Shown one piece after another: positions 8,648 through 13,859 of a stretch of 25,667 nt of DNA. How positions within the stretch are numbered: the first letter of the stretch is position 1; every line of letters begins with the position of its first letter. Below the pieces are notes generated by a model. The model had not been told where the DNA came from. It did no database searches and worked only from the letters and a program-made list of their open reading frames with translations. The stretch is from Candidatus Zixiibacteriota bacterium. GTDB taxonomy: Bacteria; Zixibacteria; MSB-5A5; SM1-73. Position numbers and translations under genes: made by a program. The stretch spans positions 1,627,456 to 1,653,122 of the forward strand of contig CP070839.1 of assembly GCA_020341875.1 (NCBI GenBank). The letters are read 5' to 3'.

Positions 8648-8667
8648 GAGAAAACCGGTCGGACCGG
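8648..8667 (-). terminator. Intrinsic terminator of the thrS-infC-rpmI-rplT operon
   Basis: In the RNA sense, CCGGT and ACCGG (within 8655-8667) form a short GC-rich stem with a 3-nt loop, followed by TTTTCTC. It lies about 40 bases after the rplT stop and upstream of pheS, so it separates the ribosomal operon from pheST. No strong promoter stands out in the remaining bases before pheS. Confidence 0.55.
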
Positions 8668-8704
8668 ATGCCGCGACCCCTCTCCGGCGTCTTCCCACGA
8701 ACTC

Positions 8705-9064
8705 TTAAGATGCTTTGGATTTTGAGGCCAGTTCAGCTAATTTGGCGAATCCCTCTTGATCTCGAACTGCCATATCTGCCAGGATTTTTCGATCCAGCAC
8801 CACGCCCGCCCGCTTCAGGCCGTTGATGAAGAAGCTGTATGAGAGCCCATACGCCCTGGCTGCGGCATTGATCCTCACGATCCACAGTCGACGGAAATCT
8901 CTCTTTCTTCTTCTCCGGTGCGCGTAAGCGTAGGCCAGCCCTCGCTGCACTGATTCTTTGGCGGTGCGGTAGAGCTTGCTTCTACCTCCGTAGTATCCCC
9001 TGGCGGCCTTCAGGATCTTCTTCCTCCTGGCGCGCGATGCTACTGCTTTCTTGGCTCTGGGCAT
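8705..9064 (-). CDS. rplT: 50S ribosomal protein L20
   Basis: L20 binds 23S rRNA early in 50S assembly. The 119-residue product starts MPRAKKAVASRARRKK and has the family's basic N-terminal extension, the GYYGGRSKLYRTAKESVQRG segment, AYAHRRRRKRDFRRLWIVRIN and a globular C-terminal domain with KMxGIK-like SFFINGLKRAGVVLDRKILADMA. The ATG at 9064 has AAGGAGG six bases upstream; a TTG one codon earlier is not needed. It follows rpmI by about ten bases. In several bacteria L20 represses this operon through its leader. Confidence 0.98.
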   Translation of the reverse strand: MPRAKKAVASRARRKKILKAARGYYGGRSKLYRTAKESVQRGLAYAYAHRRRRKRDFRRLWIVRINAAARAYGLSYSFFINGLKRAGVVLDRKILADMAVRDQEGFAKLAELASKSKAS

Positions 9065-9075
9065 CAAGCTCCTCC

Positions 9076-9270
9076 TTAGCCGGCTAACAGCCTTTTAACC
9101 TTGCTGGTATCTGCTTTGTCTACCAATCCCGCCTTCCTTAAGCTCCTCTTTCTCCTGGCGCTTTTCTTGGTCAAAAAGTGCCCTTTAAAGGCCTTGCTTC
9201 TTTTGAACTTTCCCCCTCCCGTCTTCTTAAATCGCTTGGCTGCAGCTCTACTCGTCTTTATCTTGGGCAA
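9076..9270 (-). CDS. rpmI: 50S ribosomal protein L35
   Basis: This 64-residue, very basic protein has the L35 signature MPKIKTSRAAAKRFKKTG at the start and GHFLTKKSARRKRSLRKAG in the middle. It lies between infC and rplT in the conserved IF3-L35-L20 order. The start codon appears to be TTG, with GGAGG about nine bases upstream; an overlapping ATG there is out of frame. A weak start before a ribosomal protein may matter for translational control of the rpmI-rplT pair. Confidence 0.97.
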   Translation of the reverse strand: MPKIKTSRAAAKRFKKTGGGKFKRSKAFKGHFLTKKSARRKRSLRKAGLVDKADTSKVKRLLAG

Positions 9271-9352
9271 TTAACCATCCCTCCGTATTCCGTAGTTATT
9301 CTCTTAACACCATACGTGAATTAATTCCGGTAACTCTTTGGTGGTACGCCGT

Positions 9353-9913
9353 CTACGTCTCAGCGTTGGTGGGTTTCTCGGGCGAACTGGAAGGTTTATC
9401 CTGAGCCTTGGGCACAAAGACCAAAGTGAGACTTCGTCCCTCCATTCTCGGTCGAGGCGCAGGTTCTCCTACCTCTGAGAGGTCAACTTTCAGTTTATCC
9501 AGGATCTTGTAGCCGAACTCCATGTGAGCTCTTTCCCGACCCTTAAACACCACCAGCACCTTTACCTTATTCCCCTGGCCCAGGAATTCCCGAACGTGTC
9601 TCATCTTGAAAGCATAATCATGCTCTTCGGTCTTGGGCCTGAATCGCATCTCCTTGAGCTGCAGGAACCGTTGCTTTCTCTTGGCCCCTTTTGCCTTCTT
9701 GGACAGCTCGTACTTGTATTTCCCGTAATCCATTATCTTGCAGACGGGCGGTCTGGCCTGGGGGGAAACCTCCACCAGGTCGAATCCCCTCTCGGCCGCC
9801 ATGCGAATTGCGTCCCTGGTAGCCATTATCCCTATCTGCTCGCCGTTTTCTCCGATAACCCGAACTTGGGGAAAACGAATTCTTCGATTAACCCTGATCT
9901 CCCTAACTCTTAT
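9353..9913 (-). CDS. infC: Translation initiation factor IF-3 with probable ATA start
   Basis: IF-3 binds the 30S subunit, proofreads start codons and blocks subunit joining. The first ATG (9826) would remove the start of the N-domain. Reading further upstream gives 29 more residues including NRRIRFPQVRVIGENGEQIG, which is the conserved IF-3 N-terminus. The upstream frame has no ATG, GTG or TTG, but ATA at 9913 lies six bases after GGAGGTGA. Starting there gives 186 residues. Non-standard infC starts (AUU, AUA, AUC) are known and let IF-3 repress its own synthesis. Later motifs DLVEVSPQARPPVCKIMDYGKYKYE and KEMRFRPKTEEHDYAFKMRH are intact. It is followed by rpmI and preceded by thrS. Confidence 0.92.
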   Translation of the reverse strand: MRVREIRVNRRIRFPQVRVIGENGEQIGIMATRDAIRMAAERGFDLVEVSPQARPPVCKIMDYGKYKYELSKKAKGAKRKQRFLQLKEMRFRPKTEEHDYAFKMRHVREFLGQGNKVKVLVVFKGRERAHMEFGYKILDKLKVDLSEVGEPAPRPRMEGRSLTLVFVPKAQDKPSSSPEKPTNAET

Positions 9914-10043
9914 GGGAACTCACCTCCCTCCTCATTTTGCGTAGATCACCGGAGAAGTCCTTGCCCTGCTGTCCCCGGTGATATTCACGCCTGTAAGAAT
10001 ATGTCCTCTTAATCGCTCTCTCTATCCTGCCTCTTATCCTCAT
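9903..10043 (-). CDS. Possible 46-residue basic leader peptide between thrS and infC
   Basis: The ATG comes immediately after the thrS TGA stop and the frame runs 46 codons to a TAG that overlaps the infC start by 11 bases in another frame. The peptide (MRIRGRIERAIKRTYSY at its start) has 11 Arg and 4 Lys. There is no Shine-Dalgarno sequence, so it would rely on coupling to thrS. The middle of the ORF contains an 8-bp inverted repeat. It could equally be a chance frame in a purine-rich leader; no homology is claimed. Confidence 0.25.
   Translation of the reverse strand: MRIRGRIERAIKRTYSYRREYHRGQQGKDFSGDLRKMRREVSSHKS
9920..9927 (-). promoter_or_regulatory. Perfect Shine-Dalgarno sequence that fixes the infC start
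   Basis: GGAGGTGA, in a longer purine run (GAGGAGGGAGGTGAG), is complementary to the 3' end of 16S rRNA. It is correctly spaced for the ATA at 9913-9911 and 94 bases away from the first in-frame ATG. An unusually strong ribosome site paired with a discriminated start codon is typical of infC. Confidence 0.75.
9949..9986 (-). other. Inverted repeat in the infC leader
   Basis: In the RNA sense, ATCACCGG and CCGGTGAT form a perfect 8-bp stem with a 22-nt loop, about 25 bases before the infC Shine-Dalgarno run. No T-run follows, so it is unlikely to be a terminator. Leaders in this position often bind L20 or IF-3 related control factors; that link is inference only. Confidence 0.45.
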
Positions 10044-11981
10044 TCAGAAAGATACCGGCTCTGGGGCCTTCTTCTTGACCTCCTCCTTCAGCTTGTCGAT
10101 GACCTCATCTGTGTCGAACCGGCCCAGATCGCCTTTCTTGTGCCTTCTCACTGAAAGGTTCTTGTCCTGAACCTCCTTCTTTCCCACGATAAACATATAC
10201 GGAATCTTTTCCTTTTCCGCCTCTCTTATTTTGTAGTTTATTTTCTCGTTTCTATCGTCGAGCTCCACTCGAAAACCTTCCTCCTTAAGCCTCCTCTCTA
10301 CTCCGGCGGAGTAGGGATTCTGCTCGTCGGTTATGGGCATAATCCGAATTTGCACCGGCGAGAGCCATAGGGGGAATGCTCCCGCGAAATGTTCGATCAG
10401 CACCCCGAAGAATCGCTCCAACGATCCCAGCAAGGCCCGGTGGATCATGATGGGCCGGTGAAAGTTGCCGTCTGAATCCACAAAGGTCAGATCGAACCTC
10501 TCCGGTATGTTGAAGTCAAACTGGATAGTGGTGCACTGCTGCGGTCTTCCCATAACGTCCTTGATTTTCAAATCGATCTTGGGGCCATAAAAAGCTCCAC
10601 CCCCCTTATCCACCTCGAACTCCAGGTTTTGGCTCTCTAAAGCCTGTCTTAAGGCCTCCTGCGCCGTGTCCCAGTTCTGCTCTTCTCCAATGGATTTCTC
10701 CGGCCGGGTGGACAGGAATATCTGATAGTCATCGAACCCCAGGGTCCTGAGCATGGAGAGGGAGAAGTCCAGAAGCTTGATTACCTCCTCCTCCAGCTGC
10801 TCCGGCTTGCAGAAGATGTGGGCATCATCCATGGTGAAGCCTCTTACCCGGGAGAGTCCTAGCAGCACCCCGGAACGTTCATATCGGTAGCAGGCGCCCA
10901 GTTCGGCCAGCTTTAGAGGCAGATCTCGATAGCTTCTGAGTTTGGACTTGTATATGAGAATGTGAAAGGGACAGTTCATCGGCTTAAGCTGATATTCTTC
11001 CCCTTCTACCTTCATGGTCGAAAACATGTTTTCCTGATAGAATCCGGTATGCCCGCTTCTCTCCCAAAGGTGCAGCCTGGCCACATGAGGAGTGTAGATC
11101 AACTGATAATCATGCTTGAGGTGTTCTTCCAGCCAATAGTCCTCGATCACCTTTCGAATCATGGCACCCTTTGGATGCCAGAGCACCAGCCCCGGCCCCA
11201 CCTCGTCTGAGATGGAAAAGAGCTCCAATTCCTTCCCCAGCACCCGGTGATCTCTTCTTTTCATCTCCTCCAGTCTTTTCAGATACTGATCCAGCTCCTC
11301 ACGTTTCGGGAAGGAGACGCCGTAAATGCGCTGAAGCATGGGGTTCCTCTCGGAGCCTCTCCAGTAGGCTCCTGCCACGCTCAAAAGCTTGAAGCTCTTG
11401 ATTACGCCGGTGGTGGGGACGTGCGGCCCCCGGCACAGATCCACAAAATCATCGTGCCGGTACAAGACGGCGGTATCTCCTTCCAGCTCAGAGAGTATCT
11501 CTAACTTGTAACTCTCCCCGCCCTGTCTGAAGATCTCTTCCGCCTCCGACTTGCTTACTTCCTCCCTCCTGAACGCGAAATCCTGCTTGATGATCTCCCT
11601 CATTCTCTTTTCGATCCGCTCCAGGTCGTCCGGTTCAAAGGGATCCTCAGTGTCGAAGTCGTAGTAGAAACCTTCTTCGATTGAAGGCCCGATGGCCAGC
11701 TTCACCCCTGGGAAGAGATCCCGAACCGCCTGTGCCATGACGTGCGAGGTGCTGTGCCAGAAAGCTTCTCTGCCCTGCTCGGAGTCGAAGCTGAAGAATC
11801 TGACCTCTGAATCCTCCCCTACCTTCTCTGATAAATCCACCGTGCGTCCGTTCAGAGAGGCGACCAGCGCAGTCTTGGCCAGCGAAGGATCGAATTCCCG
11901 GAGAATCTGCTCAACGGACGTGCCAACCGCATGTTCCTTCTTTGATCCGTCAGGCAGGGCTACCTTTACCTTATCTGCCAT
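10044..11981 (-). CDS. thrS: Threonyl-tRNA synthetase
   Basis: ThrRS charges tRNA-Thr and hydrolyses mischarged Ser-tRNA. All 645 residues are present. Residues 1-65 form the TGS domain (VKVALPDGSKKE). The editing domain follows with the H-x3-H metal-like motif at His76/His80 (FWHSTSHVMAQAV) and DLCRGPHV near residue 180. The class II core shows YTPHVARLHLWERSGH, the zinc Cys in KPMNCPFHI, motif 2 CYRYERSGVLLGLSRVRGF and motif 3 HRALLGSLERFFGVL. The C-terminal anticodon-binding domain includes FIVGKKE. The ATG is preceded by AAGGAG. It heads the infC-rpmI-rplT operon and lies downstream of tRNA-Val and an attenuator-like hairpin. Confidence 0.98.
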   Translation of the reverse strand: MADKVKVALPDGSKKEHAVGTSVEQILREFDPSLAKTALVASLNGRTVDLSEKVGEDSEVRFFSFDSEQGREAFWHSTSHVMAQAVRDLFPGVKLAIGPSIEEGFYYDFDTEDPFEPDDLERIEKRMREIIKQDFAFRREEVSKSEAEEIFRQGGESYKLEILSELEGDTAVLYRHDDFVDLCRGPHVPTTGVIKSFKLLSVAGAYWRGSERNPMLQRIYGVSFPKREELDQYLKRLEEMKRRDHRVLGKELELFSISDEVGPGLVLWHPKGAMIRKVIEDYWLEEHLKHDYQLIYTPHVARLHLWERSGHTGFYQENMFSTMKVEGEEYQLKPMNCPFHILIYKSKLRSYRDLPLKLAELGACYRYERSGVLLGLSRVRGFTMDDAHIFCKPEQLEEEVIKLLDFSLSMLRTLGFDDYQIFLSTRPEKSIGEEQNWDTAQEALRQALESQNLEFEVDKGGGAFYGPKIDLKIKDVMGRPQQCTTIQFDFNIPERFDLTFVDSDGNFHRPIMIHRALLGSLERFFGVLIEHFAGAFPLWLSPVQIRIMPITDEQNPYSAGVERRLKEEGFRVELDDRNEKINYKIREAEKEKIPYMFIVGKKEVQDKNLSVRRHKKGDLGRFDTDEVIDKLKEEVKKKAPEPVSF

Positions 11982-11996
11982 CTAATGCTCCTTGAA

Positions 11997-12052
11997 TACG
12001 CCTAAAAAAATCACCCCACGTCCTTTTGGGGCGCAACCGTCCTCCTGGCGTA
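11997..12052 (-). terminator. Terminator or attenuator between tRNA-Val and thrS
   Basis: In the RNA sense, CGCCCC and GGGGTG (within 12014-12033) form a stem with a 10-nt loop, followed by a run of seven T (12010-12004). Around it, TACGCC (12052-12047) pairs perfectly with GGCGTA (12002-11997), which lies just before the thrS AAGGAG. The inner hairpin could simply end the tRNA transcript. The outer stem across the T-run suggests a regulated switch controlling read-through into thrS. No T-box sequence is present. Confidence 0.6.
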
Positions 12053-12108
12053 TCCATCACCGATCGGACTTGTTATCAGAAGCTAAACATCGATCTTCTT
12101 TGTCTCAA

Positions 12109-12185
12109 TGGTGGGCGATACTGGAATCGAACCAGTGACCTCTTGCATGTCAAGCAAGCACTCTAACCAACTGAGCTAATCGCCC
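12109..12185 (-). tRNA. tRNA-Val (anticodon GAC)
   Basis: The 77-nt sequence folds as a complete cloverleaf. The acceptor stem is GGGCGAT/ATCGCCC, the D-arm contains AGCTCAGTTGGTTAGAG, the anticodon stem CTTGC/GCAAG surrounds TTGACAT with anticodon GAC, and the T-arm is ACTGG-TTCGATT-CCAGT. The discriminator is A and the CCA end is encoded. Transcription runs toward thrS from the promoter at 12355-12383. Confidence 0.97.
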
Positions 12186-12230
12186 AAGAACCTGATAAAT
12201 CTCAAACTCCGAACTGACTCGATCTGACCT

Positions 12231-12248
12231 TCCCGATGTCTATCGGGA
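12231..12248. repeat. Palindromic hairpin next to the partial tRNA
   Basis: TCCCGAT and ATCGGGA form a perfect 7-bp stem around a 4-nt loop. It directly abuts the partial tRNA copy, occupying the place where its anticodon arm should be. It resembles short REP-like palindromes scattered in many environmental genomes, but I see only this copy in the window. Confidence 0.4.
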
Positions 12249-12277
12249 CACTCTAACCAACTGAGCTAATCGCCCAA
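12249..12277 (-). pseudogene. Duplicated 5' half of tRNA-Val
   Basis: Twenty-nine bases are identical to 12159-12187, which cover the 5' acceptor strand, the D-arm and two bases upstream of tRNA-Val. The copy reads GGGCGATTAGCTCAG and onward on the minus strand, then breaks off where the anticodon stem should begin and runs into the palindrome at 12231-12248. It cannot make a tRNA. It is a remnant of a tandem duplication or a break left by an insertion. Confidence 0.8.
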
Positions 12278-12354
12278 AAATTCGACCAGGAGTTGACGGG
12301 GAACGTCTTTTTGTGTCAAAACCGAACCCCTGATCTCTCATCTTAAGCCGATTC

Positions 12355-12383
12355 AATATATTCCCTTGCGATTCTTTTGTCAA
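12355..12383 (-). promoter_or_regulatory. Strong sigma-70-type promoter for tRNA-Val
   Basis: A -35 box TTGACA (12383-12378) and a -10 box TATATT (12360-12355) are separated by exactly 17 bases. Start would be near 12348, so the transcript would contain the partial tRNA, the palindrome and tRNA-Val, and could read through into thrS. Confidence 0.75.
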
Positions 12384-12430
12384 GATTTTATTCAAACACT
12401 ACCGAAAAAGTCTGCTATGGTAAATGCAGA

Positions 12431-12591
12431 GCGCGTGAGGCTGCGCGCCTTCTCGGCGTTACTCAAGGAGTGGTATCAAAGCGTTGGCGTGACCGCACGA
12501 GGTGAGCCTTTTGACGGAAGCTGAACGTGGACGGTTCTTCAGAGGCTTTGGCCCTGAAAAGCCTGTAATCGTTATTCCGAGATTCGATTAG
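12431..12591 (+). pseudogene. Possible degenerate coding remnant (HTH-like)
   Basis: The plus strand at 12431-12505 reads AREAARLLGVTQGVVSKRWR and ends at TGA; its pattern looks like a helix-turn-helix segment. An overlapping frame continues it as SLLTEAERGRFFRGFG to a TAG at 12589-12591, as if frameshifted. There is no start codon upstream and no terminal repeat. A transposase or regulator fragment is possible, but so is chance. A 7-bp hairpin (AGGCTTT/AAAGCCT, 12543-12564) in the same stretch may terminate the flgM-like gene instead. Otherwise the 12278-12587 gap holds only the tRNA promoter. Confidence 0.2.
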
Positions 12592-12890
12592 ATTCCGAAC
12601 AAATCCATGAGCCTGTCGGCGATCTTCTGATAAACCTCTTGGCTGTCGTAATCACCGTTTAGCTTTTTCTTCTTCGCCTCTTCTACCCTTTCTTGGCGGG
12701 TTGGAGCTGATATGTCCGAAGAATTGATCTTCCTCCCCCTCCTATGGAAGGCGCGGCTATCCGTCTCCTCATTCTCCCTGCCCGGGTCTGGGGAACTCCC
12801 CCTCCCTTTACTCCTCTTCATACCCGCCGAGCAGAAAAAAGGATCCTCTTTGGCTCCCTCAGGTTCTCCCTGTCCGCTGCACGCCAACAC
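12588..12890 (-). CDS. flgM: FlgM-like anti-sigma-28 factor
   Basis: FlgM binds sigma-28 and keeps it inactive until the hook-basal body is finished, when FlgM is exported. The last 47 residues carry the family pattern: INSSDISAPTRQERVEEAKK, then LNGDYDSQEVYQKIADRLMD, the helix pair that contacts sigma-28. The first half is polar, Gly/Ser/Arg-rich and likely disordered, as expected for an exported protein. The GTG start at 12890 has AGGAG six bases upstream; ATG at 12821 (77 residues) is a poorer option. A sigma-28 promoter lies about 180 bases upstream. fliA is in this window but 12 kb away. Identification rests on the C-terminal half only. Confidence 0.75.
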   Translation of the reverse strand: MLACSGQGEPEGAKEDPFFCSAGMKRSKGRGSSPDPGRENEETDSRAFHRRGRKINSSDISAPTRQERVEEAKKKKLNGDYDSQEVYQKIADRLMDLFGI

Positions 12891-13067
12891 TTCCTTCTCC
12901 TGTGCAAAAGATTGCAGGCCTGCTTCAGGTCCGGCCGTTTCCTCTAACTCCTTGTCCGCAAGTGTCTTCTCGATCTCGTCAGTGCGACGGAGGGCTGATC
13001 CCGAAGCTCATCTTCGAGCCCATATAGTGGGATACGGCAACCCTTCGTTGCTCTCCCTCTATTAATT

Positions 13068-13094
13068 CTATCGACATAGAGTCTTTAAACTTAA
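13068..13094 (-). promoter_or_regulatory. Sigma-28 (FliA) promoter upstream of flgM-like gene
   Basis: TTAAGTTT (13094-13087) matches the sigma-28 -35 consensus TAAAGTTT at 7 of 8 positions. GTCGATAG (13075-13068) matches the -10 consensus GCCGATAA at 6 of 8. The spacer is exactly 11 bases. Between it and the DJ-1 gene (13095-13275) I see only a weak GACGA/TCGTC hairpin at 13222-13234. The leader from the promoter to 12890 is about 170 bases, with an open but start-less frame in register with flgM. Confidence 0.65.
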
Positions 13095-13275
13095 TAGCAG
13101 GAAGCTGTCAAAGAGATCGCCAGATAAGAAAAACTGCGTAAGTACGGTGGAAGATGCCTTATCCTTTTGAGCTATTCAAGGCCTTGCAGTCCATTCAGTC
13201 CTTTCTCCCGGGCCGGTCTTGGACGACTATCGTCGCCTAGGAGATCAACTCTAACGCCGAGACGAGAAGTAAACT

Positions 13276-13836
13276 TCACCGGTACGGGTAGTCTATCTGC
13301 CGACGGATCCGTTCCTCGGCATCGCGTCCGGCTAATCTTTCACACAGATATAAGCCCAGGTCGATCGAGGAGCTGACTCCTCGGGCTGTGATCACGTCAC
13401 CTTCGTCTACGATCCTCTTGTCTACTACCGAGGAGCAGAATTCGCGGAGTTCGCCGAACGCTTCCGGATGAGTGGTTGCCTTTTTTCCTCTAAGAAATCC
13501 TGCAGCTCCCAGCAAAAGCGACCCCGTGCACACGGATACCTTCAAGCGACAGGGTTCTGCTGTCTTCAGCCATTCGATGAAATCCGCATCATTGACTAAC
13601 TTCCTGGAGCCCGATCCACCCGGCACCACGATCATCTCATGCCCTCCCAGGCTCTCCCGAACCCTTGTCGGAATGAAGGCAAGCCCGCTGCTGTCTCTGA
13701 CCCCTGAAGCGTACGCACAGATATCCCAACTCAGTTCCGGTATAAACCCCATGGTCTTCAGTCTGATCAAAGGATCATAGACGCCGATCAAGTCCAGGGC
13801 TGTCATGCCCTCGTAGACGACGAACCCGATCTTCAT
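13276..13836 (-). CDS. DJ-1/PfpI family protein (isonitrile hydratase-like)
   Basis: The 186-residue single-domain protein has the class I amidotransferase-like fold of the DJ-1/PfpI family. MKIGFVVYEGMTALDLIGVYDPL opens with the Asp15 seen in isonitrile-hydratase-like members. MIVVPGGSGSRKL and the nucleophile elbow VSVCTGSLLLGAAGFLRG, with Cys103, follow. TTHPEAF and GVSSSIDLGLYL complete the pattern. Without an AraC-type HTH it is not a GlxA-like regulator. Substrate is unknown; chaperone, hydratase or glyoxalase roles exist in the family. GGGAG sits four bases before the ATG. It follows the S46 peptidase by 23 bases and is probably co-transcribed with it. Confidence 0.88.
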   Translation of the reverse strand: MKIGFVVYEGMTALDLIGVYDPLIRLKTMGFIPELSWDICAYASGVRDSSGLAFIPTRVRESLGGHEMIVVPGGSGSRKLVNDADFIEWLKTAEPCRLKVSVCTGSLLLGAAGFLRGKKATTHPEAFGELREFCSSVVDKRIVDEGDVITARGVSSSIDLGLYLCERLAGRDAEERIRRQIDYPYR

Positions 13837-13859
13837 GTCACTCCCATGAGCCAGCCCGA

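Noticed and set aside
8543..8704. T-box or other aminoacylation riboswitch before pheS
   Set aside because: No T-box core sequence or long leader; only the upstream operon's terminator is present.
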